A stretch of DNA of 64,000 bases. Origin: Chryseobacterium sp. OV279. GTDB lineage: Bacteria > Bacteroidota > Bacteroidia > Flavobacteriales > Weeksellaceae. A model generated the notes under the pieces. That model had not been told where the DNA came from. It was given only the letters and a program-made list of their open reading frames with translations, and did not search any database. The position numbers and the translations under genes are program-made. The stretch spans positions 1,539,450 to 1,603,449 of the forward strand of contig NZ_FQUD01000001.1 of assembly GCF_900128945.1 (NCBI RefSeq), given 5' to 3'. Position 1 is the stretch's first letter; the number at the start of each line of letters is the position of its first letter. This document shows positions 26,001 through 35,453 of this stretch, piece after piece.

Positions 26001-28976
26001 AAAATAGTTAAATATAATATACAGTTTGTGCTGGCTCATTACAATGATGTTCAGAATGAATTTGCCAATATTTATGTTAAAAAAGAAGAAGAGCCTTTAA
26101 AAATTGAACTGACTACTTTCAGGGATAAAGTAGAGCCCAATTCAAAAGAAAAGTGGAGCATTAAAGTATTGGGGAAAAACAAAGAAAAAGTAGTGGCAGA
26201 AGTACTGGCTGCCATGTATGACAAATCTCTTGATAAATTTATAGCGAATACCTATACATTCAACAAATACTACATTCCATACAGTGTTATTGAAGATTAT
26301 AATGTAGGTAACTTCTTTGAATCTCTATATTGGTACAGGAAAATCAACTATGTTGAAACTAAAAACGTATACTTCCCGCAGTTCAAATGGTTTGATGATA
26401 ATGTCTTTTATAATCTGCTGGTTAAATACGGTCTTACCACAGATACCGATGGTGATGGAGTTGATGATGCACATGATGCATGCCCTACAGTTCCGGGATT
26501 GGAGTCCTATAACGGCTGCCCGAGTCCCAAACATTCAGTAGCCATGGAAGTAAGCAGTGAAGGGAGCAAAAAAAGAGGACGTTTTGAAAATGAAGAAGAC
26601 CGAAAATTGGCAGATAACAAAAAAGATAAGCAGTCTGAAGATAAAAAAGAAGATCTGAGTGATGTACAGGTCCGTAAGAACCTAAATGAAACCGCTTTTT
26701 TCTATCCTCAGCTGAGAACAGATCAGGAAGGCCGCGTGAGCTTTGAATTAACAACCCCTGAAGCCCTCACCAAATGGAAACTGATGTTCCTGGCACACAC
26801 CAAAGATGCGAGATCTGCGGTTTTGGAAAAGGATATTGTTACGCAGAAAAAACTTTCCGTCAATCCAAACTATCCGAGATTTTTAAGAGAAGGTGATGAA
26901 CTTAATTTCCAGACCAGGATATCCAATCTTACCGACGAAGCTATGGCTGGTGCTGCATCTTTACAGATCCTGAATGCAGAGACCAATGAAGATATTTCAT
27001 CATTATTTGGGGTTACATCTGTGCAGAACTTTAATGTGGGAGGAACGGGAAATGCTACAGTAAGCTGGAACATTAAAACACCATTCAACAGGGTATATTC
27101 AATCATCATTAAAGTGGTGGCAAAAGCAGGGAACTATTCCGATGGTGAACAGATTCCGGTTGCCGTCCTTTCAAACAGGATGCTGGTTACCGATGCTGTG
27201 CCGCTTTTTGTAAAGGAAGGACAGACCAAAACATTTACATTGGATAATTTAAAAAACAATACATCAAAAACAGCTTCTAATTTCAGTAATACGCTGGAGC
27301 TGAAAACCAATCCGATCTGGGAAATTATTTTCGCGCTTCCTGATCTGAGCCAGAATTTAAATATAACCTCTGATGAAATATTCAATACCTGGTTTTCAGA
27401 TGTGGTGGGAACTGAAATTTTCAAAGCGAACCCAAGAATGAAAGCGGTTTTTGATGAATACAAAACTGCCGGTCTCCTAAAAAGCAATCTTGAAAAAAAT
27501 CAGGAACTGAAACAGGTTCTGCTGGAAGAAACCCCATGGGTCCTGCAGGCCAAATCCGAAACGGAAACCATGAATAATATCTCAAGGCTTTTCGAAGTGA
27601 ATGCGATGAAAAATTCCATCAGTAAAGATTGGAATCTTCTTAAAGAATATCAGAACCGGAATGGTGGATTTCCTTGGCTTCCGGGTTATGACAGTTCCTA
27701 TACCTGCTCATTATACATCCTGAAAAATCTGGGCAAAATGAATGAATGGCTTAAAGAAGGAATCTCTGAATACCAGTCCGGCCAGAATACAATGGTTTCC
27801 TCACTGATCAGTTTTGTAGACGGGCAGCTGGAAAGATACTGGAACGGGGAAGAAGACAATCCGTGGAGTAATTTCGCTTTGGATTATCTCGATGCCAGAC
27901 GATATTGGGAAAAAGAATATCCTATTGAAGGAAAGGGAGCGGCATTGAAAAGTATGATCATCAGCCGTGCGGACAAATTCAAAGTAACGGATCTTACGTT
28001 TTTCGGAGTTCACAGGGCGGCACTTATTTATGACAGCTACGGACTTCATAATACCTCTAAAAAGCTGGTCAACTATCTGAAAGAAACGTCTGTATCCTCA
28101 GAAACTCAGGGCGCTTACTGGAAAAAAAACCTGAACGACTGGGGCTGGTATGAAAGCAAAGCGGTGAATCATGCTGGAGCTATAGAAGCTTTAAATAAAG
28201 TAGCTCCAAACGATATTAATTTCATTGAAGAATCTAAAGTATGGCTGGCTACCCAAAAAGAAGTAAATTCATGGGGGAATTCCAGAACCACAGCGGAGAT
28301 TATTTATATTATGATGAATTCAGGAAAATCATGGACAACACCTGAAGCGGACAAAGCCACTGTGACCTGGGGCGGAAAGAACGTTTCACCACAGACTAAA
28401 ACGACAGGTTATCTGAAACAGATCATTAAATCAGATAAGATCAATCCGAGCCTCGGGGAAGTTACCATTGCTAAATCTGGTCCGGGAATTGCACAAGGTG
28501 GATTATTCTGGCAGTATTATGAAGATCTGGAGAATGTAAAATCTACAGAAACCTATCTTTCAATGAACAGAGAATACTATAAAAAGATAAAAACAGAAAA
28601 CGGAGAGCAACTGCTGAAGATTACTGAAAACAGCCCGCTGAAGGTAGGAGACAGACTCACTGTAAGAATGATCCTGAATACAGACCGCCCGATGCAGTAC
28701 GTACACCTGAAAGATATGAGAGCAGCCGGCCTAGAGCCTGTAGATGTACTGTCCGGGTATCAGTATGAAAATAATCTGGGCTATTACCAGGTGACAAAAG
28801 ATGCCTCTACCAACTTCTTTATCTATTATATGCCAAAAGGGAAATATGTATTTGAGTATGACCTGGTATGTAATGCTTCAGGAAACTTCTCCAGTGGTTT
28901 TGCGGTTCTTCAGAATTATTATGCCCCTCAGATGAATGCCAGAACCAAAGGAGACAAAATAGAAATAAGAAAATAA
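23097..28976 (+). CDS. Alpha-2-macroglobulin family protein, first paralogue (TSP3 insert)
   Basis: 1959 residues with a signal peptide (YVLLFFLFFSIFFSAQ). The N-terminal 400 residues are helical; then come MG-type modules, with the MG2 hallmark DREIFRPGQTVYFKA near residue 540. The A2M block LNETAFFYPQLRTDQEGRVSFELTTPEALTKWKL starts near residue 1198 and is followed by alpha-toroid and receptor-like parts to the end. The few Cys seen do not form a CxEQ thioester. Residues about 1113-1142 (DTDGDGVDDAHDACP...NGCP) are a thrombospondin type-3 calcium-binding repeat. Likely an envelope protease trap or scaffold. The next paralogue begins 6 bp later. Confidence 0.85.
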   Translation: MKNISKYVLLFFLFFSIFFSAQNFYEEQWHKVAEGYRNGEFKSNLPIIMDIQKKAIKDKNAAEIIKSLKAEFVIYKETHDDSKNDYASVFFSKISSMEKELKKNDLLLFKVLEIEFFEGYYEMKKWEIQKRTDVEKGDVAEIESWTKLDFKNYYLKKFGELSTIDKKLKKIHLEKYKDAFDKKSDFDFFPTLYDWKVKKNIEFLNNSDIFTKNELTENQPAVLSLYQNLIDFNLKNPKLYFQHQKLIYENKIKKDDQFTEKQIALVNSPIEGDYKILIVNNFADNLFRSKPEKAIALIDKVKTEYPGSKFLSNITYLENQIKTPVVQLFYEVHNEPEKPIQIVAEHKNTDQFTIKIYTLNDFKKQLQYLQHLNYSEYYKKIDKTLFRTDIFTLPTKKDFNSHTTALEMKALPKGLYIGEYINGEDVSKFLFIVTSSRVIYNENKDHILVSRENGTPMPNTRLLRYGFGDYSTVNETQLLIQTDNFARFPSEKVDYHSIPPYLIYDPVHNDFNMMEGVNEAHSRAYPYPHTQFFLDREIFRPGQTVYFKAISTIPDFEKRRDNIIINNEQEVTLYDANNQVISTQKFKTNAFGSYNGNFVLPKDKLNGRFRMEVSARYNSHHINDSKYFSVEEYKRPKFEITFDTIKKDYKYGETIELKGKVRTFSGIPLSNTNISFELKKENIRQRYFWWYPVEQYSNENSILGKAETNEKGEFIIKIDLKKDENTEGIQVHNYKVKTSATDINGETQFAETNVKVASVSHYLTADEINEASANEELKIKVKSFNYNDIPLEKNYRVKLVQLRQPKRILRNNFKNNIQDLPNMSREEFLSKFPHDRYDKSEDRKNGEILKTVTELSQNNKELNLGTLKAGDYRLLVYNIEGKDTIKTLQDFSIWDKNGLGPDQFPFLKITAPKEEVKRGSQVTLYAYSAISDAVVNVYWQDGQGQRKREEKKLTNGVLAYTFPVSQDKKIVKYNIQFVLAHYNDVQNEFANIYVKKEEEPLKIELTTFRDKVEPNSKEKWSIKVLGKNKEKVVAEVLAAMYDKSLDKFIANTYTFNKYYIPYSVIEDYNVGNFFESLYWYRKINYVETKNVYFPQFKWFDDNVFYNLLVKYGLTTDTDGDGVDDAHDACPTVPGLESYNGCPSPKHSVAMEVSSEGSKKRGRFENEEDRKLADNKKDKQSEDKKEDLSDVQVRKNLNETAFFYPQLRTDQEGRVSFELTTPEALTKWKLMFLAHTKDARSAVLEKDIVTQKKLSVNPNYPRFLREGDELNFQTRISNLTDEAMAGAASLQILNAETNEDISSLFGVTSVQNFNVGGTGNATVSWNIKTPFNRVYSIIIKVVAKAGNYSDGEQIPVAVLSNRMLVTDAVPLFVKEGQTKTFTLDNLKNNTSKTASNFSNTLELKTNPIWEIIFALPDLSQNLNITSDEIFNTWFSDVVGTEIFKANPRMKAVFDEYKTAGLLKSNLEKNQELKQVLLEETPWVLQAKSETETMNNISRLFEVNAMKNSISKDWNLLKEYQNRNGGFPWLPGYDSSYTCSLYILKNLGKMNEWLKEGISEYQSGQNTMVSSLISFVDGQLERYWNGEEDNPWSNFALDYLDARRYWEKEYPIEGKGAALKSMIISRADKFKVTDLTFFGVHRAALIYDSYGLHNTSKKLVNYLKETSVSSETQGAYWKKNLNDWGWYESKAVNHAGAIEALNKVAPNDINFIEESKVWLATQKEVNSWGNSRTTAEIIYIMMNSGKSWTTPEADKATVTWGGKNVSPQTKTTGYLKQIIKSDKINPSLGEVTIAKSGPGIAQGGLFWQYYEDLENVKSTETYLSMNREYYKKIKTENGEQLLKITENSPLKVGDRLTVRMILNTDRPMQYVHLKDMRAAGLEPVDVLSGYQYENNLGYYQVTKDASTNFFIYYMPKGKYVFEYDLVCNASGNFSSGFAVLQNYYAPQMNARTKGDKIEIRK

Positions 28977-28982
28977 CAATAT

Positions 28983-31900
28983 ATGAAAAATGTAAAGCTC
29001 ATACTGATATTTCTGTGTTTCGGCTTTTTTAGCCAAATGCATGCGCAGAAATACTACGACGACCAGTGGAAGAAAGTGACCCAAAACAGTGCGAAAGGTG
29101 CCTATAAATCTAATCTTCCCATCATTTTAGACATACAAAACCACGCAATGAAAGAAAATAATGCCATCCAGCTCATCCGTTCCCTGAAAGCGGAATTCAG
29201 TGTTGTGAATCTTACCGTAGACGACGATAAGAATGATGCCGCGTCGAAATTTTTTGTCAAGCTGAAAGAGGCGGACAGTAAATTGAAAGGCGAAGAGAAA
29301 CTGGTATATACAGTTCTTCTGAACGGTTTTTTTATGGATTACTACAACCAGAATTCGTGGGAAATAGAAAGCAGAACCAATATCAATTCACAGGATCTGG
29401 CTCAGATCGAAACCTGGAGCAAGCTTGATTTTAAAAACTACCTGAAAAAAAGCTATCAGGAACTCGATCAGCAGAAGGCGGAGATGAAAAAAATACCCTT
29501 GGCGAAGTACAAAGATATTTTTACAGAAATCAAGGATGTGGCTTTTTTTCCAACGATCTTTGAATGGTATTCTATGAAAAAGATCAGTTTTCTTTCTGAA
29601 GGCAGTCTTTTCACAAAAAATGAAGTAACGGAGAACAGAACACAGATCAATGCAACTTTTGATGAACTGATTGCGCAGAATAATGGAAATCCTAAACTGT
29701 ATTTCTCAAAGGAAAAACTGACGGAAAACTGTAATTACAGTCAGTGTAAAGATAAACTGGAACAACTCCAAACTCTTTTGAAATCTGATACGGAAGGAGA
29801 TTACAAAGTGATCATCATGGAAGATATCATGAATGAGTTGATCGCGAAAAAGAAGGAGAAAGAAGCTCTGGCCATTGCTGACCAAGCGAAAAAACAGTAT
29901 CCGAAATCTCCATTCATTGAAAATATAAAAAACAAAGAAAATCAGATCACCAATCCGTTTCTTACGATTAAATATGAACAGCAGACCCAAAACAATCTGC
30001 CGATTCATTTCGTAGCGGAACATAAGAATGTGGCAGATTTTTCACTGAACATTTATGAAGTAAAAGAAGATTTTACAGCATTGATGCAGTATGTACAGAA
30101 TTCATACAACAATACTTTTAGTAAGGTTAAAAAAAATCTGGTAAGAAAAGAGACTTTCCAGCTTGGTGATTCCAAAGACTATCAGATCCATAAAACCTCG
30201 CTGGAGATCAAACCGCTTCCTTCCGGAGTATATGTTATTGAATATGCTGTGGCAGGATCTGACGTAAAAGACAGCAATTCCAGACAGAATTTTTACTTCC
30301 TGGTTTCAGGAAACAGAGTGATCTATCAGACTAAAACAGACAGGAATCAACTTTCCAATACACTGAAACTGGTCAACAGTGAAAACGGAAAACCGGCAGC
30401 GAATGAAAGCCTTACCTTCTATGAATTTGTGGCCAATAAAACATTAAATAAAATTGATGGAAAAACGGATGCGAACGGTGTTTTTAAATTCCCATCCACA
30501 GCCAGCAACGAATATTACAGGACTTTCCTGATCCGCCAGCCAAAAACCAATGACTTCCAGATCATGCAGGTGTATGGAAACAGCGGAAATGTAGAAAACT
30601 ACAATCCCAATAAACAAAACCGCAGTCTTGCTCAGATTTTTACGGACAGAGCGATTTACAGACCGGGACAGACCGTTTATTTCAAAGTGATCAATACAAA
30701 GATCGATAAGGAAGTAGAAGCGGTAACTTCAGGTTTAAAACAGAAAATCACCCTTCTGGATGCCAACAGTCAGGAAGTGTCTTCACAAAATTTTACAACC
30801 AATGAGTTTGGATCTTACCATGGAAGTTTTATCCTTCCTAAAGGTCAGCTGAACGGCGTTTTCTACTTAAGAACAGATGAAGGGACTCAGGGTTATAAAG
30901 ACATCCGGGTTGAGGAATATAAGAGACCTAAATTTGAAGTGACTTTTGATCCTGTAAAAGAGGAATACAAATACGGACAGACCATCGAGCTGAAAGGAAA
31001 AGCAATGATGTTCTCCGGAGTAGCGTTGAGCAACACAACCGTTAATTACGAGATCAAAAAACACAACATCAGATGGAGATATTTCTGGTGGTACCCGCGT
31101 GGTAATGACAACGAAAATTCGATTCTTGGCGAAGCTAAAACCAATGAGAAAGGAGAATTTGTCATCCGTCTTGATCTTAAAAAAGATGAAAAGCTGGAAG
31201 GAATCCAGATCGATAACTATGAGATCAATGCTTCGGTAACGGATATCAACGGAGAAACACAGTCTGCGAATACGCAACTGAAAGTAGCTTCGGTTTCTCA
31301 CTATATTAAAGCGGACGGAATCAAGAATACATTCAGTGACGAAAATGTAAAACTGAAGGTAGAAACGCTGAACTACAACGAACAGGATCTTAAAAAATCA
31401 TACCACGTAAAATTATCAAAGCTGAATACTCCGAACAGAATTTTCAGAGATAATTTCGCACAGGAAGTTCAGAATCAGCCTAAATATTCCAGAGATGAAT
31501 TCATCAGCAAATTCCCGCATGATCTTTTCGATAAAGACGATGAAACAAAAAACTGGAAAGCAGAAAAACTGATTTCAGAAAAACTTCAGCAACCGTCTGC
31601 AGAACTGGATTTAGGAAAACTGGAAGCCGGGGATTATCAGCTTGAGCTGTATAATATGGAAGGAAAAGACACCATAAAATCTTCTCAGAATTTCAGTATC
31701 TGGGATAAAGGATCTTTAAAACCTTCACAGAAAACATTTCTGACCGTTATTGAACCTAAGAATGAATTTTCAAGAGGGGAGAAGGCTAAGGTATATGTCT
31801 ATTCAGCAGTTCCGGACGCGGTGGTGAATGTATTTATTCAGGACGGTTCGGGAAAAACAGTTTCTGAGGTACATCAGATGAAAAAAGGAGTTCTGGAATA

Positions 31901-34874
31901 CACTACAGATATTCCTAAAGATAAAAGTGTAGCAACATTGAATGTCCAATTTCAGATTGCAGCATTCAACGATGTGCAGACCCAGTCTGTGACTTTAAAA
32001 ATAAAAAATACGGAACAGCCTGTAAAAATTGAGACCGTTACCTTCAGAGATAAACTGGAACCGAATTCAAAAGAAAAATGGACGGTAAAAGTTTCAGGAA
32101 GTGATAAAGAAAAAGTAAATGCTGAAGTATTGGCCAATATGTACGATATGTCACTGGATCAGTTTGCCGCCAATACTTTTAGCTGGCAGAATTTATATAC
32201 GCCATATTCTATCGTAACTTCTTATGACGTTAGACAGTATCTGCTTCAGCAATACTATCAGAAAAGATTGAAATATTACAATGGAAAATATGTAGATATT
32301 CCAAATTTTAACTGGTTTGATGGTGATTTTCAAAGTTATGGACTAGGCGGGCGAGTGGCCGGATTACAGATTGAAAATATGGTGGCATCTCCTCCTTCTC
32401 CTATTGCAAAAGCAACTTCGGCAGAAGAAGTTGTGATGACCGGAGCTGTACAAAAAAGAGCAATGAAAGTGAGTGCAAATGCAGGTGCTCAGGAAGCTCA
32501 GGCTGATGCAGCAGTATCTTTAAATGAAATGACAGTTGAGAAAAAAGATCTGGAAAAAGTTCCTGTACGTCAGAACCTGAACGAAACGGCATTCTTCTAT
32601 CCTGATCTGAAAACAGATTCAGAAGGAAATGTAAGCTTTGAATTCACTTCTCCGGAAGCCTTGACAAAATGGAAGCTGATGTTCCTGGCTCACACCAAAG
32701 ATGCCAGAGCAGCAGTACTGGAAAAACAGGTGGTGACGCAGAAAGAATTCTCAGTGACTCCAAATTATCCAAGATTCTTAAGAGAAGGGGACGAACTGAA
32801 TCTTCAGTCGAAACTTTCCAATCTTACCGATAAAAAATTAAACGGTTCAGCAGAACTTCAGATCCTGGATGCCTTTACAAATGAAAATATTTCTTCTCAG
32901 TTCGGGGTCAATGCAGGTACGCAGAATTTTAACTTAAACGAAAAAGGAAACAGCGCATTGACTTGGAAACTGAAAGTTCCGAATAACGTGTCTTCCATCA
33001 TATTAAAAGTGGTGGCGAAAGCCGGTGCTTATTCAGATGGAGAACAGCAGGCGGTTGCCGTACTTCCGAACAGAATGCTCGTTACCGATGCAGTCCCTGT
33101 TTTTGTGAAAGAAGGCGAAACGAAGACTTTTGTTTTGGATAATCTTAAAAATACGAACTCCACGACGATCACCAACGTTTCGAATACTTTGGAATTGACC
33201 ACGAATCCGATCTGGGAAATTATGTTTGCCTTACCAAGTCTGAAAAATGACCAGAACAATTCTGCCGATGTGATCTTCAACAAATGGTTCGCTGATGTAC
33301 TGGCTTCTGAAGTATTCAAGGCCAATCCGAAAATGAAGACCGTTTTTGAAGAATACCAAAGTAAAGGATTGCTGAATTCAAATCTTGAAAAAAATCAGGA
33401 ACTGAAACAGCTTCTATTGGAAGAAACACCTTGGGTGCTGGAAAGTAAAAATGAAGGCGAGCAGATGCAGAAACTGGCTCTATTATTTGATGCCAACACC
33501 ATGAGGAATTCAATCAATCAGGATTGGAGTGATCTTAAGAAACTGCAGAATCCGGACGGAGGCTTCTCATGGTATCCCGGATATCCGAGTTCTTATGGAA
33601 CATCGCTGTACATCCTTAAAAACTTAGGTAAGATCAATACCTGGTTAAAAGATAATGCGAAAGACTATCAGGGAGCTGATCAGAAAGAACTGGAAGCGAA
33701 ACTGGTTCAGTACGTAGACAACGAGATTGATAAATACTGGGATGCGAAAAAAGATAATATCTGGAACAACTGGACCATGGATTATCTTGATACCCGAAAC
33801 TATTGGGAAAAACAGTATCCGCTAAAAGGAAAAGGTGCTTCATTGAAAACCTTGGTAAAACAGAAAGCAAAAACAGCGAAGATCACAGATTTCACGTTCT
33901 TCGGACTTCACCGTGCTGCTTTACTGATGAATGATTACGGCTTAAAAGACGTTTCAGATAAATTAATGAATTACCTGAAAGAAACCTCTGTCGATACAAA
34001 AACTCAGGGCATTTACTGGAAACAGAATCTTAACGACTGGGGCTGGTTCGGATCTAAAGTAGTGAATCATGCAGGTGCTTTGGAAGCATTCAATAAGTTG
34101 AAATCTAATGATCAGAAATTCATTGAAGACATGAAGATCTGGCTGATCACACAGAAAGAAGTGAATTCATGGGGAAGTTCACGAGGAACCTCAGAAGTGA
34201 TCTTTACGATCCTGAACTCAGGTAAATCATGGACCAGCGCTGAAAGTGACAAAGCAACAATCGTTTGGGGCGGAAAAGAATTAGCTCCGCAAACGCAGGC
34301 GACAGGTTATGTGAAATCAACCGTGAAAACGGATGTAGTAGATAAAAACTTAGGAACAGTTACCGTTACGAAACCCGGTCCTGGAATTGTACAGGGAGGC
34401 TTGTTCTGGCAGTATTATGAAGATCTGGATAAAATAAAATCTTCTGAAAACTATATCTCCATCACCAAAGAGCTTTACAAAAAAGTGAAAACGGTAAACG
34501 GTGAAGAACTTCAGAAAATTTCAGCGGATACACCTTTAAAAGTAGGGGATAAAGTTACTGTAAGAATGATCCTGAACACAGACAGAGCGATGGAATTTAT
34601 ACATATAAAAGATATGCGTGCCGCAGGATTTGAACCTACAGATGTACTGTCCGGTTACCAGTGGAAAAACAGCTTAGGCTATTACCAGTCTACGAAAGAT
34701 GCTTCCACGAATTTCTACATTCAGTACATGCCGAAAGGGAAATATGTCTTCGAATATGACCTTATTTCCAATGCCGCAGGTAAGTTCTCCAATGGAATCA
34801 CCACGATGCAGAATTACTATGCACCGCAGATGAATGCCCATACAAAAGGAACCAACGTTCAGATTTTGGAATGA
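28983..34874 (+). CDS. Alpha-2-macroglobulin family protein, second paralogue
   Basis: 1963 residues with a signal peptide (LILIFLCFGFFSQMHAQ). It is colinear with the preceding protein from end to end (RAIYRPGQTVYFKV, VRQNLNETAFFYPDLKTD, LFWQYYEDLD, NAHTKG), so the pair arose by tandem duplication. No CxEQ thioester is seen; the only Cys pair noted is CNYSQC near residue 245. Where the first copy has a TSP3 repeat, this one has an Ala/Glu/Val-rich linker with EEVVMTGAVQKR near residue 1147, similar to the TonB-box region of SusC-type receptors. Co-transcribed with its twin and followed by the ecotin gene after 45 bp. Confidence 0.85.
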   Translation: MKNVKLILIFLCFGFFSQMHAQKYYDDQWKKVTQNSAKGAYKSNLPIILDIQNHAMKENNAIQLIRSLKAEFSVVNLTVDDDKNDAASKFFVKLKEADSKLKGEEKLVYTVLLNGFFMDYYNQNSWEIESRTNINSQDLAQIETWSKLDFKNYLKKSYQELDQQKAEMKKIPLAKYKDIFTEIKDVAFFPTIFEWYSMKKISFLSEGSLFTKNEVTENRTQINATFDELIAQNNGNPKLYFSKEKLTENCNYSQCKDKLEQLQTLLKSDTEGDYKVIIMEDIMNELIAKKKEKEALAIADQAKKQYPKSPFIENIKNKENQITNPFLTIKYEQQTQNNLPIHFVAEHKNVADFSLNIYEVKEDFTALMQYVQNSYNNTFSKVKKNLVRKETFQLGDSKDYQIHKTSLEIKPLPSGVYVIEYAVAGSDVKDSNSRQNFYFLVSGNRVIYQTKTDRNQLSNTLKLVNSENGKPAANESLTFYEFVANKTLNKIDGKTDANGVFKFPSTASNEYYRTFLIRQPKTNDFQIMQVYGNSGNVENYNPNKQNRSLAQIFTDRAIYRPGQTVYFKVINTKIDKEVEAVTSGLKQKITLLDANSQEVSSQNFTTNEFGSYHGSFILPKGQLNGVFYLRTDEGTQGYKDIRVEEYKRPKFEVTFDPVKEEYKYGQTIELKGKAMMFSGVALSNTTVNYEIKKHNIRWRYFWWYPRGNDNENSILGEAKTNEKGEFVIRLDLKKDEKLEGIQIDNYEINASVTDINGETQSANTQLKVASVSHYIKADGIKNTFSDENVKLKVETLNYNEQDLKKSYHVKLSKLNTPNRIFRDNFAQEVQNQPKYSRDEFISKFPHDLFDKDDETKNWKAEKLISEKLQQPSAELDLGKLEAGDYQLELYNMEGKDTIKSSQNFSIWDKGSLKPSQKTFLTVIEPKNEFSRGEKAKVYVYSAVPDAVVNVFIQDGSGKTVSEVHQMKKGVLEYTTDIPKDKSVATLNVQFQIAAFNDVQTQSVTLKIKNTEQPVKIETVTFRDKLEPNSKEKWTVKVSGSDKEKVNAEVLANMYDMSLDQFAANTFSWQNLYTPYSIVTSYDVRQYLLQQYYQKRLKYYNGKYVDIPNFNWFDGDFQSYGLGGRVAGLQIENMVASPPSPIAKATSAEEVVMTGAVQKRAMKVSANAGAQEAQADAAVSLNEMTVEKKDLEKVPVRQNLNETAFFYPDLKTDSEGNVSFEFTSPEALTKWKLMFLAHTKDARAAVLEKQVVTQKEFSVTPNYPRFLREGDELNLQSKLSNLTDKKLNGSAELQILDAFTNENISSQFGVNAGTQNFNLNEKGNSALTWKLKVPNNVSSIILKVVAKAGAYSDGEQQAVAVLPNRMLVTDAVPVFVKEGETKTFVLDNLKNTNSTTITNVSNTLELTTNPIWEIMFALPSLKNDQNNSADVIFNKWFADVLASEVFKANPKMKTVFEEYQSKGLLNSNLEKNQELKQLLLEETPWVLESKNEGEQMQKLALLFDANTMRNSINQDWSDLKKLQNPDGGFSWYPGYPSSYGTSLYILKNLGKINTWLKDNAKDYQGADQKELEAKLVQYVDNEIDKYWDAKKDNIWNNWTMDYLDTRNYWEKQYPLKGKGASLKTLVKQKAKTAKITDFTFFGLHRAALLMNDYGLKDVSDKLMNYLKETSVDTKTQGIYWKQNLNDWGWFGSKVVNHAGALEAFNKLKSNDQKFIEDMKIWLITQKEVNSWGSSRGTSEVIFTILNSGKSWTSAESDKATIVWGGKELAPQTQATGYVKSTVKTDVVDKNLGTVTVTKPGPGIVQGGLFWQYYEDLDKIKSSENYISITKELYKKVKTVNGEELQKISADTPLKVGDKVTVRMILNTDRAMEFIHIKDMRAAGFEPTDVLSGYQWKNSLGYYQSTKDASTNFYIQYMPKGKYVFEYDLISNAAGKFSNGITTMQNYYAPQMNAHTKGTNVQILE

Positions 34875-34919
34875 TTTTTGGCTATAGGGAAGAAGTAAAA
34901 ATTTTAAAACAAAAATAAG

Positions 34920-35408
34920 ATGAGATTTTCAAAAACTTTAATGGCGGGACTGATTATGTTTGCAGGTGTAAATGCTTTCGCACAAAAGAAAGCAGAAAAG
35001 TTGGAGAAGCTGGAAATTGAAATGTTCCCTAAAGCGAAAGACGGATTCAAGCAGGTATATATTCAGTTGCCTGTTGCAAAAAATGAAAGCGATTTAAAAG
35101 TAGAATTTTTTGTAGGTGCTGAAAAATTGCTGGATTGCAACAAACATTTTTTAATGGGTAATGTGAAGACTCAGGATCTTCAGGGATGGGGCTACAACTA
35201 TTATGAAGTAGAATCCAATGGTGAAACGGGAGGAACCTTAATGGCTTGCCCGGATCAGAAAAAGACAAAGAAATTTGTGACCCTTCAGCCGGAGATTGTA
35301 AGATACAACAGCAAGCTTCCTTTGGTGTTCTACGTACCGAAAGACCTTGAAGTTCGTTACAGAGTTTTACGTCCTGATGCGAAAATGCAATCCGCAGTAC
35401 AGAGATAA
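34920..35408 (+). CDS. eco: Ecotin-family serine protease inhibitor
   Basis: 162 residues with a signal peptide ending NAFAQ. Ecotin hallmarks: EMFPKAKDGFKQVYIQLP, LDCNKHFL, LQGWGYNYYEVES, GGTLMACPD with the second conserved Cys, and the ending RYNSKLPLVFYVPKDLEVRYRVL. By alignment with E. coli ecotin (STMMACPD, P1 Met), the P1 residue here is Leu, followed by Met. It acts in the periplasm or outside as a dimeric inhibitor of trypsin-fold proteases. It directly follows two alpha-2-macroglobulin-like genes, forming an anti-protease gene cluster, with a terminator downstream. Confidence 0.92.
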   Translation: MRFSKTLMAGLIMFAGVNAFAQKKAEKLEKLEIEMFPKAKDGFKQVYIQLPVAKNESDLKVEFFVGAEKLLDCNKHFLMGNVKTQDLQGWGYNYYEVESNGETGGTLMACPDQKKTKKFVTLQPEIVRYNSKLPLVFYVPKDLEVRYRVLRPDAKMQSAVQR

Positions 35409-35426
35409 ATCCATATCTTTACATAT

Positions 35427-35453
35427 AAACTCCTCACATTTTGTGGGGAGTTT
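35427..35453 (+). terminator. Intrinsic terminator after ecotin
   Basis: Stem AAACTCCTCAC / GTGGGGAGTTT (35427-35437 with 35443-35453; one G-T pair), 5-nt loop, then TTTTGTTTG. Confidence 0.85.

Noticed and set aside
23097..34874. Thioester-type macroglobulins of the YfhM kind
   Set aside because: No CxEQ motif is visible in either protein; the few Cys residues are in other contexts.
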